From contig JAHFUU010000046.1 in NCBI GenBank assembly GCA_023264915.1, positions 1-9,957 of the forward strand: a stretch of DNA of 9,957 bases, given 5' to 3'. Made by a program: the position numbers and the translations under genes. Positions 1-7,113 of the stretch are shown here, piece by piece (positions within the stretch are counted from its first letter, which is position 1; each line of letters starts with the position of its first letter). The notes beneath the pieces are model-generated. The model saw only the letters and a list, made by a program, of their open reading frames with translations, ran no database searches and was not told the origin of the DNA. Source of the stretch: Microthrixaceae bacterium (lineage in GTDB: Bacteria > Actinomycetota > Acidimicrobiia > Acidimicrobiales > Acidimicrobilacustridaceae).

Positions 1-428
1 GCCGCGTCCAGGAAGGCGAACCCGCTCGGCCTGTTGAACAAGGTCACGCCCGCCACGAGCATCACGCTGGCGCAGCACGCAACGAGCGCGACCCAGGCCC
101 TGCGGCGGTTGGCCGAGTATACCGCCACCGCGTACAGCGCGGGTAACCCGAGCACCGCCTGGGGAGCTCCGTAGCCGAGCAGCCAGTACACCGCGACGGC
201 GGAATCCACGATCAGGAGAACGGTGATGGGCACGTGCCGCCGCCACACGAGCGCTGTCGCACCGACGACGACGAGAGCGATGGCGAGTCCGTCGGCTACA
301 CGCTGACCGGGATGAAGCGTGGATGAATCCGACACCACCCCGACGACCGCGAACACCCCGATCAGGACCGCGATCACCACGTCGAACAGGTTGCGCGGAT
401 CCGATGTCCATCGGCCCTTGACGCTCAT
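1..428 (-). CDS. Sensor histidine kinase, N-terminal membrane domain (partial, cut by left edge)
   Basis: Reading leftwards from ATG at 428 gives 142 uninterrupted residues to the window edge. The start is MSVKGRWTSDPRNLFDVVIA. The segment contains five likely membrane helices at about residues 17-33, 46-62, 66-84, 88-104 and 111-131. Short basic loops separate some of them (WRRH near 62-65, NRRR near 107-110). This compact multi-helix N-terminus is typical of the actinobacterial NarL-associated (HisKA_3) sensor kinases. In those proteins the dimerisation/phosphoacceptor and ATPase domains follow, and here they would lie off the window. By family knowledge the protein would sense an envelope or membrane signal and phosphorylate a LuxR/NarL-type response regulator, probably encoded next to it. 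It is divergent from the ABC transporter genes, which suggests it controls them. The kinase domain is not visible, so an unrelated polytopic membrane protein remains possible. Confidence 0.7.
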   Translation of the reverse strand, partial: MSVKGRWTSDPRNLFDVVIAVLIGVFAVVGVVSDSSTLHPGQRVADGLAIALVVVGATALVWRRHVPITVLLIVDSAVAVYWLLGYGAPQAVLGLPALYAVAVYSANRRRAWVALVACCASVMLVAGVTLFNRPSGFAFLDA

Positions 429-441
429 CGGTGGCTCGTCC

Positions 442-459
442 GTCGAACCATGGATCGAC
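442..459. promoter_or_regulatory. 18-bp near-perfect palindrome, candidate operator
   Basis: The sequence GTCGAACCATGGATCGAC is symmetric apart from the A/A pair at 447 and 454: arms GTCGA/TCGAC enclose the self-complementary CCATGG. It lies 13 bases upstream of the sensor kinase start. That position and size fit a dimeric regulator site acting on the kinase transcript. No binding protein can be named from sequence alone. Confidence 0.4.
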
Positions 460-510
460 AGTACCGTGCCGGCGGCGGCGGACTCGTCCTTCGCTCGGGT
501 GATCGTCCGT

Positions 511-520
511 CCATCGATGG
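511..520. promoter_or_regulatory. 10-bp perfect palindrome CCATCGATGG
   Basis: A self-complementary 10-mer in the divergent spacer, between the palindromes at 442-459 and 540-556. It shares the CCAT/ATGG edges with the core of 442-459. It may be part of a set of regulator half-sites. On its own, a 10-mer of this kind is not strong evidence. Confidence 0.25.
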
Positions 521-539
521 GATGACGCAGCACCCCTCC

Positions 540-556
540 GACCTCCGCCGGAGGTC
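540..556. promoter_or_regulatory. 17-bp perfect inverted repeat, candidate operator or hairpin
   Basis: GACCTCCG and CGGAGGTC flank a single central C at 548, giving 8-bp perfect arms. It is about 170 bases upstream of the ATPase start. With a one-base centre it cannot form a good RNA hairpin without losing base pairs, so a protein-binding dyad is more likely than a terminator. Confidence 0.4.
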
Positions 557-710
557 CGATGGCAACGGGCCGGAGGGGGGCCAAGGCCGACCGTTCGGAG
601 GACCGGATCGGTCGGAACGACCAGCCTCCAGACGGATGCACGATCACGCCTGTGCCGGACGACCCCGAGATCGAAGTTCCTTACCGTCGGAGTGTCCCAC
701 TGATCTCGAC

Positions 711-717
711 AGAAGGA
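711..717 (+). promoter_or_regulatory. Ribosome binding site deciding the ATPase start
   Basis: AGAAGGA lies six bases before ATG 724. It selects this start over the longer open frame that begins at 559. The extra 55 residues upstream do not resemble an ABC ATPase. Confidence 0.75.
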
Positions 718-723
718 TCCACC

Positions 724-1500
724 ATGACACTCCTCCTCACCGCTCGGACTCCCGCTCCGACCCTCCCGAAACACACCTCCGCGGCCGCTTCGGCACGTGG
801 TGCCACGAAGATCTACGGCCGTGGCGACACCGAGGTCGTGGCGCTCGACCACGTCGACGTCGACTTCGCCACCGGCCAGCTCACAGCCATCATGGGGCCC
901 TCGGGATCAGGGAAGTCGACACTCATGCACTGCATGGCCGGCCTGGACCGCCTCACCGCCGGCTCGGTCACCATCGGCGACCTCGACATATCGAGCGCGT
1001 CCGAGAAGCAGCTCACGATCCTGCGGCGTGACCGCCTCGGCTTCGTGTTCCAGGCCTTCAACCTGGTTCCCACCCTGACGGCGATCGAGAACATCACGCT
1101 CCCGATGGACCTTGCGGGCACGAGGCCGGACAGGGCCTGGGTGGAGAGCGTGATCGACACCGTCGGGCTGTCACACCGCTTGAAGCATCGCCCGAGCGAG
1201 CTCTCGGGTGGCCAGCAGCAGCGCGTCGCCGTCGCTCGTGCGCTCGCCAGCCGGCCGCAGATCATCTTCGCCGATGAGCCGACCGGCAACCTGGACAGCA
1301 CAGCGGGTGCAGAGATCCTCGCGTTCATGCGCCATGCCGTGCGGGACCTGGGCCAGACGATCGTGATGGTCACCCATGATCCCGTTGCAGCGAGCTACGC
1401 GGACCGCGTCGTCTTCCTCACAGACGGGCGGATCGTCGACGAGCTGACCGATCCGACCCCAGACGCCGTGCTCGACCAGATGCGTCGGCTCACCAACTGA
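724..1500 (+). CDS. ABC transporter ATP-binding protein (MacB/LolD-type)
   Basis: A 258-residue ATPase with the full set of nucleotide-binding motifs: Walker A GPSGSGKST at 58-66, Q-loop Q110 in FVFQAFNLVPTLTA, signature LSGGQQQRV from 160, Walker B IIFADE at 180-185 followed by PTGNLD, and H-loop H218 in MVTHD. The NLVPTLTAIENI and DEPTGNLDS wording is typical of the subfamily that powers FtsX-like permeases (MacB, LolD, FtsE relatives). A roughly 25-residue low-complexity extension precedes the domain. It is a cytoplasmic subunit and hydrolyses ATP to drive the permease encoded 30 bases downstream, almost certainly in one operon. Substrates of this family range from lipoproteins to antimicrobial peptides and macrolides, and none is indicated here. 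No adaptor (HlyD/MacA-type) gene is visible. Regulation by the divergent two-component system is an inference from position. Confidence 0.93.
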   Translation: MTLLLTARTPAPTLPKHTSAAASARGATKIYGRGDTEVVALDHVDVDFATGQLTAIMGPSGSGKSTLMHCMAGLDRLTAGSVTIGDLDISSASEKQLTILRRDRLGFVFQAFNLVPTLTAIENITLPMDLAGTRPDRAWVESVIDTVGLSHRLKHRPSELSGGQQQRVAVARALASRPQIIFADEPTGNLDSTAGAEILAFMRHAVRDLGQTIVMVTHDPVAASYADRVVFLTDGRIVDELTDPTPDAVLDQMRRLTN

Positions 1501-1530
1501 ACCGCCACCTACTCAGAGATTGGATTCGTG

Positions 1531-4083
1531 ATGCCTCGACTCACCGTCAAGAACCTCTGGGCGAACAAGGTTCGATTCGCCCTCACCACCTTCGGGGTGA
1601 CGCTCGCAGTGAGCTTCATCGTGTCAGCCTTCGTCCTCGGCGACGGGTTGCGCGCCAGCTTCGAGAAGGTCTCCGAGGAGATAGCCAGTGGCGTGGACCT
1701 CGAGGTCCGCAACGTCGCGGACCTCGGCGACGCGCCGCCGCTTGCCATCGGCACCGTGCCCACGGTCGCAGCCGTCGAAGGCGTCGACAAGGCCGTCGCC
1801 GACATCGAAGCGGCAGACAACGCCGTGCGCCCGATCAAGGCCGATGGCTCCACGATCAGCACCAACGGCCCCCCGCAGCTCGCGTTCAACTGGATCGAAG
1901 ATGACCAGCTGAGCGCGTTCAGGCTCGTCGAGGGCTCGCCACCCCGCGTCGGGCAGTTCACGATCGACGTCGACTCCGCCGCCAAGCACGGCTTCGTCAT
2001 CGGGCACACCTACAAGGTGATGACTCCCAAGGGGACCGTGGAGCTCGCGCTGTCAGGCACATCGTCCTTCGGTTCGGAGAACGCGACCCTGGGTGCGGTG
2101 CTGATGCAGATGAACACCGCTCAAGCAGGCGAGCTGTTCGCGATCGACGGGGTCAACGCGATCAAGGTGAAGGTCGCGAGCGGCGCCGACACAGCTGCGG
2201 TCCAGGCTCGTGTCCGGGATGCCGTCCGTGCCACCGCCCCCACCGTGGAGGTCGTCGACAACGCGGCAGTTCTGGCGGAGACGACCTCGGACTTCACCCA
2301 GGAGATCGACATCATCGGCAACATCCTGCTCGGGTTCGGCGGCGTCGCCCTGTTCGTCTCGCTCTTCATCATCTACAACACCTTCGCCATCGTGATCGGC
2401 CAACGGACCCGCGAGCTCGCGCTGCTGCGAACCGTCGGTGCCGGGCCTGCACAGATCCGGCGCTCGGTGCTCGGCGAGGCCCTGGGAGTCGGCGTCCTCG
2501 CGTCCGTGATCGGGATCGGAACGGGGGTCGTCATGGCCCAGGGACTGGAAGCCCTGTTCGGTGCCATGGGAGCCCAGCCCGTCGCCCACCCGACGATCCT
2601 CGCCTCCCGGACCGTGATCGCTGCCTTGGTGATCGGCGTCGGCGCGACGATGCTGGCCGCGGTCGGGCCTGCTCGCCGCGCAGCGACCATCCCCCCGGTC
2701 GCCGCCCTCACCGGCCGTAGCGAATCCGTGCGACTCGGTTCTCGAGCTCGGACCGCGTCAGCCTTGGCACTGGTCGGTGCCGGTGTCCTCGCCGGCGTCG
2801 GCGGCCTCGCCGGCGTGGGTCCCGCAGCCGTCACCGTGGGTGGTACGGCCTTCGGTGCGATCGCGGTGTTCCTCGGTGTCACCCTGCTCAGCCCGCTGGC
2901 TGTCCGCGGCGTCACGGCCTTGTTCGGATGGCCGCTTCACAGGGCTGCCGGGGTCGCGGGTCGCCTTGCGCGGAACAACGCCGCCCGCAACCCCCGACGC
3001 ACAGCGACCACCGCGGCTGCGCTGATGGTCGGGCTGGCCCTCGTCTCGACTGCCCTCATCGTCGGCGAGTCGGTGAAAGCGACGATCGGCACGACCTACA
3101 CGCAGTCGGTGAAGGCCGACTACTTCCTCACCGACAACCTCCGGGAGGTCAGGTTCCCCGCAGCGCTCGCAGCCAAGATCCGCGAAGCCGAGCACGTGAC
3201 CGCTGCAACGGGGCTCACCTACCTCGAGGCCCGCGTCCAAGGCATGGCCGCCGGCAACGCCAAGAAGCAGGTTGTCGGCCTCGACTTCGCACAGGTCGGA
3301 GCGCTGCTCGACCTCGGCATCGAGTCCGGGGGGTTCGACACCAGGGTCGCCAACCCGGTCGTGGTCTCCACGAGCGAGGCCTCGGCGATCGGTGCCAAGG
3401 TCGGCGACGTGCTCACGATCGAGCTGCCCAACAGATCCCGGATCCAGACGACGGTCGTGGGGCTGTTCGACAACCAGACCGTCGTGGCCCAGGACTACCT
3501 GCTCGACAACAGCGTCCTCGACCATGCCGGTGTGGCACAGGCACCGGAGTGGCTGGCCGTGTCGTTCGCCGACGCGGCACCACCTTCGGCAATCGACACC
3601 CTCGTCGCCGAGCTGGCCAGGGAGCTCCCCTACGCCCAGGTCGAGACGGCCGCACAGTTCGGCAAGCGGCGCCAGGCCCTGGTCGACAACATCCTCACGA
3701 TGGTGAGCATCATGGTCGCGCTTGCCGTGATCATCGCACTCATAGGGATAGCCAACACCCTGGCGCTGTCGGTGTTCGAGCGCACCCGTGAGCTGGGCCT
3801 GATCCGGGCCGTCGGCATGACCCGACGCCAGCTGCGCCGGATGGTCCGACTCGAAGCCGCCCTCGTCGCGACGTTCGGCAGCACGATCGGGGTCGGGCTC
3901 GGTCTCGTGTTCGGCTCGGGTGTCGTCGCCGCCCTCCCGGCGTCGTTCGCCTCGGGCATCTCGGTCCCGGTCAGCCAGATAGCCGTCCTCATGCTGGTCG
4001 CGGGAGTCGCCGGCGTGATCGCAGCCTGGTTCCCCGCACGTAGGGCCGGCCGCCTCGACGTGCTCGAAGCGATCGCCATGTGA
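1531..4083 (+). CDS. ABC transporter permease, FtsX/MacB family, two FtsX domains
   Basis: About 850 residues. The first helix (about 17-37) is followed by a large extracytoplasmic MacB-PCD-like domain (about 45-255). A first FtsX core follows, with helices near 262-290, 318-345 and 358-380 and the family signature RTRELALLRTVGAGPAQIRR at about 293-312. Two more helices lie near 409-460 and one near 495-513, then a second extracytoplasmic domain (about 515-715). The C-terminal FtsX core has helices near 724-748, 776-800 and 810-832, carrying ERTRELGLIRAVGMTRRQLR. The total is ten helices, the usual long form of this permease, with FtsX repeats in both halves. It should form the membrane part of the mechanotransmission-type transporter energised by the ATPase upstream. 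ATG 1531 is taken as the start. An adjacent in-frame GTG at 1528 is an equal alternative, because the ribosome binding sequence (GAGATTGGA) is weak. Weak initiation plus the 30-base gap suggests coupling to the ATPase gene. Confidence 0.93.
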   Translation: MPRLTVKNLWANKVRFALTTFGVTLAVSFIVSAFVLGDGLRASFEKVSEEIASGVDLEVRNVADLGDAPPLAIGTVPTVAAVEGVDKAVADIEAADNAVRPIKADGSTISTNGPPQLAFNWIEDDQLSAFRLVEGSPPRVGQFTIDVDSAAKHGFVIGHTYKVMTPKGTVELALSGTSSFGSENATLGAVLMQMNTAQAGELFAIDGVNAIKVKVASGADTAAVQARVRDAVRATAPTVEVVDNAAVLAETTSDFTQEIDIIGNILLGFGGVALFVSLFIIYNTFAIVIGQRTRELALLRTVGAGPAQIRRSVLGEALGVGVLASVIGIGTGVVMAQGLEALFGAMGAQPVAHPTILASRTVIAALVIGVGATMLAAVGPARRAATIPPVAALTGRSESVRLGSRARTASALALVGAGVLAGVGGLAGVGPAAVTVGGTAFGAIAVFLGVTLLSPLAVRGVTALFGWPLHRAAGVAGRLARNNAARNPRRTATTAAALMVGLALVSTALIVGESVKATIGTTYTQSVKADYFLTDNLREVRFPAALAAKIREAEHVTAATGLTYLEARVQGMAAGNAKKQVVGLDFAQVGALLDLGIESGGFDTRVANPVVVSTSEASAIGAKVGDVLTIELPNRSRIQTTVVGLFDNQTVVAQDYLLDNSVLDHAGVAQAPEWLAVSFADAAPPSAIDTLVAELARELPYAQVETAAQFGKRRQALVDNILTMVSIMVALAVIIALIGIANTLALSVFERTRELGLIRAVGMTRRQLRRMVRLEAALVATFGSTIGVGLGLVFGSGVVAALPASFASGISVPVSQIAVLMLVAGVAGVIAAWFPARRAGRLDVLEAIAM

Positions 4084-4089
4084 GCCGGA

Positions 4090-4141
4090 CCGGTTGCCCC
4101 ACGCAGGGCCGGCGTGCCACCTCTGGCACCACGGCAACCGG
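4090..4141. terminator. Nested hairpin after the permease, possible bidirectional terminator
   Basis: The 9-bp arms CCGGTTGCC (4090-4098) and GGCAACCGG (4133-4141) enclose a second hairpin, GTGCCA/TGGCAC (4114-4119 and 4124-4129) with loop CCTC. It begins six bases past the permease stop, in the short gap between convergent genes. There is no T-run, so classic intrinsic termination is not assured. U-less hairpins of this kind are common at gene ends in high-GC actinobacteria. Confidence 0.5.
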
Positions 4142-4150
4142 GTACCCGTG

Positions 4151-4181
4151 CCAGGCGCTTCAGCCGACCCGAAGCGCCTGG
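4151..4181. terminator. 11-bp perfect hairpin across the dehydrogenase stop codon
   Basis: CCAGGCGCTTC (4151-4161) and GAAGCGCCTGG (4171-4181) pair perfectly around the nine-base loop 4162-4170. The stem includes the last codons and the TGA (4160-4162) of the leftward dehydrogenase gene. It is well placed as a terminator or 3'-end stabiliser for either convergent transcript. No T-run follows on either strand. Confidence 0.5.
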
Positions 4182-5002
4182 CCACCGTCGACAGGCAAGA
4201 TGGCGCCTGTTATGAAGGCGGCCTCGTCTGAGGCGAGGAACAGCACAGCGTGGGCCACGTCCAAGGCGGTCCCCATCCGTTGACCGAGTGGAACCGCGGC
4301 ATCACGGATGCGCCGCAGCTCGTCTGGCTCGATGCCGAGGGCCCCGGCCATGCCCGAGATCGCCATGGGGGTGTCCATCAGACCGGGCATCACAGCGTTG
4401 ACCCTGATCCCGTGCTTGGCGTTGGCACCGGCAAGGGACAGGGTCAGTGAGTTCACGCCGGCCTTGGAGGTCTTGTAGGCCAGCATGGGTGCCGCTGCCA
4501 CCGCCGCGAGCGACGAGATGTTGACGATGGCACCCGACTTGTGGCCGCGCATCACGGGGAGCAGGTGCTTGCACGTGAGCCACATGCCTTTGAGGTTCAC
4601 CGAGAAGATCAGGTCCCAGGCTTGCTCTGTGAGAGTGGTGGCGCCCGCGTCACCTGTTCCGATGCCGACGTTGTTGACGAGGATGTCGACTCGGCCCGCC
4701 TCGTCCACCACCTCTCGAGCGAGCCGGTCGCAGTCGGCCTCGCTGGTGATGTCGGCTCGTAGCGGTGTCGCGCTGGCGCCTTGACCCGATATCAGCTCAC
4801 AAGTCTCGGCAGCCGAACCGAGGTCTCGGTCAACAGCGATCACAGAGGCGCCCTGGCGAGCGAGCAGCAACGAGATCGCACGCCCGTTCCCGATGGTGTC
4901 ACCGGGCGTCTGGCCCGCACCCACGACGACCGCGACCTTGCCGGCCACCCGACCAGTGCCCAGCTCCATGGCAGGCGCATCCATGACGAGAGTCTGCCCC
5001 AT
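4160..5002 (-). CDS. Short-chain dehydrogenase/reductase (SDR), classical type
   Basis: A 280-residue Rossmann-fold NAD(P)-dependent oxidoreductase. The cofactor loop is a variant, VVVGAGQTPGDTIGNGRA (about 25-42), longer than the usual TGxxxGxG. D58 in AVDRD at the end of the second strand favours NAD(H). Also present are D84 (ADI), NNVG at 110-113, N136 in SVNLKG, S164 in NISS, and the YxxxK catalytic pair Y176/K180 (AYKTSK). The C-terminus LPVDGGQALRVG matches the family end. It reduces carbonyls or oxidises alcohols, but the substrate cannot be read from sequence. ATG 5002 is chosen because GGAGGG lies ten bases upstream and it leaves a 20-residue lead before GKVAVVVGAG. Starts at 5077, 5035 or 4984 are possible. 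It is divergent from the FAD oxidoreductase gene, so a shared pathway is conceivable but unproven. Confidence 0.9.
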   Translation of the reverse strand: MGQTLVMDAPAMELGTGRVAGKVAVVVGAGQTPGDTIGNGRAISLLLARQGASVIAVDRDLGSAAETCELISGQGASATPLRADITSEADCDRLAREVVDEAGRVDILVNNVGIGTGDAGATTLTEQAWDLIFSVNLKGMWLTCKHLLPVMRGHKSGAIVNISSLAAVAAAPMLAYKTSKAGVNSLTLSLAGANAKHGIRVNAVMPGLMDTPMAISGMAGALGIEPDELRRIRDAAVPLGQRMGTALDVAHAVLFLASDEAAFITGAILPVDGGQALRVG

Positions 5003-5012
5003 GCGACGCCGA

Positions 5013-5018
5013 CCCTCC
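5013..5018 (-). promoter_or_regulatory. Ribosome binding site supporting the SDR start at 5002
   Basis: On the minus strand GGAGGG precedes ATG 5002 by ten bases. This is somewhat long spacing but the best match among the candidate starts. The longer form beginning at 5077 has no comparable purine run in front of it. Confidence 0.5.
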
Positions 5019-5087
5019 AGCATGGGCGGGGTCATCGAACAGGCGCCCGCGGATGGATCAACCCCGGCACCGGCCATCCAGAGCAGT

Positions 5088-5180
5088 TCAGCCCAGGATC
5101 GCCGCGACGTCCAGGTTCGGGTCGAGTCGTTCGAGATGCCTGACGTATCTGTCGATGTCGCGGCTCACGGCGATGATCTG
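5088..5180 (-). pseudogene. Possible short gene or gene remnant (doubtful)
   Basis: On the minus strand the segment ends IIAVSRDIDRYVRHLERLD then PNLDVAAILG and a TGA. This is amphipathic, charged and protein-like, with mostly G/C third positions, unlike the surrounding frames. The same frame extends upstream to an ATG at 5276 but becomes arginine/proline/serine-rich and unconvincing. A different frame, open upstream and closing at 5165, reads PVEVPEPPLLPGPAKP. It would join this tail through a -1 shift near 5178-5182. It may be a remnant, a very small gene starting at an internal GTG, or chance. No function is suggested. Confidence 0.2.
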
Positions 5181-5332
5181 ACCGGCTTGGCCGGGCCCGG
5201 AAGCAGCGGTGGCTCGGGGACTTCGACGGGACGAGTGTCCTGCCGGCCCGCAACCTGTGAGAAGGTGTTGAACCATGCGCAGTACACCGACGGGGCACGT
5301 GAGGGCCCCCCGGCCTCCATCGGGGTGAACCC

Positions 5333-6931
5333 ATGAACGACGTCTATGACGCCATCGTGATCGGCGCCGGTCACAACGGACTGACCACTGCCGCCTACCT
5401 GGCCCGGGCGGGACTCAAGACCGCCATCATCGAGCGGCGCCACGAGGAGGGCGGCGGCGTAAACACAGAGGAACCGGTGCTGTCGGGCTTCCGGCACAAC
5501 ATGCACGCCAACTACATGGAGTTCTTCGACATCATCCCGATGATCGAGGACTTCGACCTGGCCAACTGCGGGCTGCGCTCGCACTGCCCCGAGAACCAGG
5601 CGGGCATTGCGTTCTCAGATGGCCGCCCGCCGATCGTGCTGCACCGAAACGACCTGCTCGACAAGACCCACGCCAGCATCGCCCACTACTCCAAGGCCGA
5701 CGCTGACACCTTCATCGAGCTGAAGCAGCGGACCATGGACTTCGGCCCGCTGCTCGCCTTCGGCATCTACAACCCGCCCTTCGACGGCATGGACGAGGGA
5801 CAGGCCGCGCTGCTGGCTGACATGTTCGGCGACATGGGTGTCGGGGCGCACTACGTGGCCAAGTCTCCCAAGCACGTCATCGACGAGCTGTTCGAGTCAC
5901 CAGAGATGCGAACCCTCCTCTACCGGATGGCGGTCGAGTTCGGCGTGCCACTCGACCAGTCAGGCACGGGAGGCATGGTCCCGACCGCGCTCATGTGGAT
6001 GATCGGCCGTCTCCGCCTCGCCATGGGCGGAACCCACACGCTGGCCAAGGCCATGACGCAGGCCTGCTACGCCCACGGGGTCGAGCTCATCGAGAACACG
6101 ACGGTCGAGAGGATCCTCGTCGAAGACGGCCGCGCCGTCGGCGTAGGCACCCGAAGGGGCGAGCTCAGGGCCACGCGGTGCGTGGCATCCAACGCCGACA
6201 TCCGTCAGGTGGTCGTCGACCTGGTCGGTGCCGACCATGTCAGCCCGCTGTTCTACAAGCGGGCCAAGGACTTCCGCTATGGGCCCAGCGGCGTGCTGGC
6301 GACGCCAGCGCTGTGCCTCTATGACCCTCCTGCTTACAGCTCAGCCCGATGGGATCCCGACATCGATCGGTGCTTCTACACGGTCGTGGGCTATGACCAG
6401 CCAGAAGATGTCGAGCGCTACATCCGTGCCGCACACTCGGGCCAGCTGCCCGAGCCTGCGGCGGGCACCTGGGTCAACACGCTGTGGGATCCCTCGCAGG
6501 CTCCTCCGGGCCGTCACAGCGCGACGGGCTGGTTCTTCTTCCCCATGGCCAGCTACTTCAGCCCCGAGGAGTGGGCCGAGATCCGGGTGTCGTACATGGA
6601 GCGGTTCGTGGATCGCTGGGCGCAGTTCGCGCCGAACATGACCCGAGACAACATCATCGCCATGAAGCTCTACACGCCAGACAAGATGGAGCGGAAGAAC
6701 CTGATGTGGGAGGGCGACTGCCTGCTCGGGGACATGGCACCTGACCAGATGGGTACCAACCGACCCTTCCCTGAGGCCGCCGACTACCGCCTCGAGCCCG
6801 CTGGGCTCTACATGTGCGGGCCGTCGGGATACCCAGGCGGTGGCGTCCATGCGGGGCCGGGTTACAACGCGTACAAGGTGATCGCCGAGGATCTGGACCT
6901 CCCCAGCCCAGTGACCGAGAGGGGTTACTGA
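5333..6931 (+). CDS. FAD-dependent oxidoreductase, phytoene desaturase / PYROXD2-like
   Basis: A 532-residue flavoprotein of the COG1233 type. The N-terminal dinucleotide-binding unit reads DAIVIGAGHNGLTTAAYLAR (GxGxxG at 11-16). E34 (IIERR) is placed to bind the FAD ribose, and EEGGGVNTEE (38-47) is the following di-glycine segment. In the middle, GGTHTLAKAM (about 232-241) and a VERILVEDGRAVGV strand-turn (about 257-270) match the substrate/FAD domain of phytoene desaturases. The C-terminus has the family's FAD-closing motif, CGPSGYPGGGVHAGPGYNA (about 495-513). Length is normal for the family. Members oxidise or isomerise polyenes and other lipophilic substrates, while PYROXD2-like bacterial members are mostly uncharacterised. 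No carotenoid synthesis genes (crtB/crtE) are present, so carotenoid desaturase is not claimed. The start at ATG 5333 is supported by CGGGGTGA five bases or so upstream. A terminator-like hairpin follows the stop. Confidence 0.88.
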   Translation: MNDVYDAIVIGAGHNGLTTAAYLARAGLKTAIIERRHEEGGGVNTEEPVLSGFRHNMHANYMEFFDIIPMIEDFDLANCGLRSHCPENQAGIAFSDGRPPIVLHRNDLLDKTHASIAHYSKADADTFIELKQRTMDFGPLLAFGIYNPPFDGMDEGQAALLADMFGDMGVGAHYVAKSPKHVIDELFESPEMRTLLYRMAVEFGVPLDQSGTGGMVPTALMWMIGRLRLAMGGTHTLAKAMTQACYAHGVELIENTTVERILVEDGRAVGVGTRRGELRATRCVASNADIRQVVVDLVGADHVSPLFYKRAKDFRYGPSGVLATPALCLYDPPAYSSARWDPDIDRCFYTVVGYDQPEDVERYIRAAHSGQLPEPAAGTWVNTLWDPSQAPPGRHSATGWFFFPMASYFSPEEWAEIRVSYMERFVDRWAQFAPNMTRDNIIAMKLYTPDKMERKNLMWEGDCLLGDMAPDQMGTNRPFPEAADYRLEPAGLYMCGPSGYPGGGVHAGPGYNAYKVIAEDLDLPSPVTERGY

Positions 6932-6952
6932 GCCGTCCCGTCGCGTGGGCAT

Positions 6953-6990
6953 GCTCGGCACGAGGCCGTTGGGCCTCGATCTCTCCGAGC
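6953..6990 (+). terminator. Nested hairpin after the oxidoreductase, likely terminator
   Basis: Outer arms GCTCGG (6953-6958) and CCGAGC (6985-6990) enclose the stronger stem CGAGGCC/GGCCTCG (6961-6967 and 6972-6978) with a GTTG loop. It starts 22 bases after the stop codon. Only a short pyrimidine run (ATCTCT) follows the inner stem, so it is U-poor. Confidence 0.5.
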
Positions 6991-7113
6991 CTGACCACCG
7001 GCACTGGGTGACCGACTCGCAGCCTCGGTCCTGGCGCTCGATCACGCACCTGCCGGCGGCCTCTCCGTGAGGTGACGGGAATCGACGCGACCTGCCCACC
7101 GGAGCGGGACCGG

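Larger units (their letters stand above)
429..723. promoter_or_regulatory. Divergent intergenic region between sensor kinase and ABC transporter
   Basis: This 295-base spacer must contain the promoters of both divergent transcripts. I cannot point to a convincing -35/-10 pair on either strand. It is unusually rich in dyad symmetry: 442-459, 511-520, 540-556 and 587-615, with the first three listed separately. The reading frame of the ATPase stays open upstream to 559. The residues it would encode there are not family-like, and the ribosome binding site at 711-717 argues for non-coding DNA up to 723. Confidence 0.6.
5003..5332. other. Spacer between divergent dehydrogenase and oxidoreductase genes
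   Basis: About 330 bases with no securely identified gene. It should hold the promoters for both divergent genes, but I see no clear -35/-10 pair. On the minus strand a short open stretch ending at the TGA 5088-5090 has a protein-like tail and is listed separately as a doubtful remnant. At the right end CGGGGTGA (5321-5328) is a usable ribosome binding site for the ATG at 5333. Confidence 0.5.

Noticed and set aside
559..723. N-terminal extension of the ATPase from the first in-frame ATG
   Set aside because: No ribosome binding site at 559, non-family residues, and a good site (AGAAGGA) directly before 724. The extension would also cover the palindromic regulatory region.
2758..4185. Leftward open frame of 475 codons
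   Set aside because: Antisense shadow of the FtsX permease; the sequence is Gly/Asp/Arg/His-rich and has no membrane or domain signal, while the forward frame is an unmistakable permease.
5333..6931. Annotation as carotenoid biosynthesis phytoene desaturase (crtI)
   Set aside because: The fold and motifs are shared by several functions, the sequence is closer in character to PYROXD2-like members, and no crtB, crtE or crtY neighbours are present.
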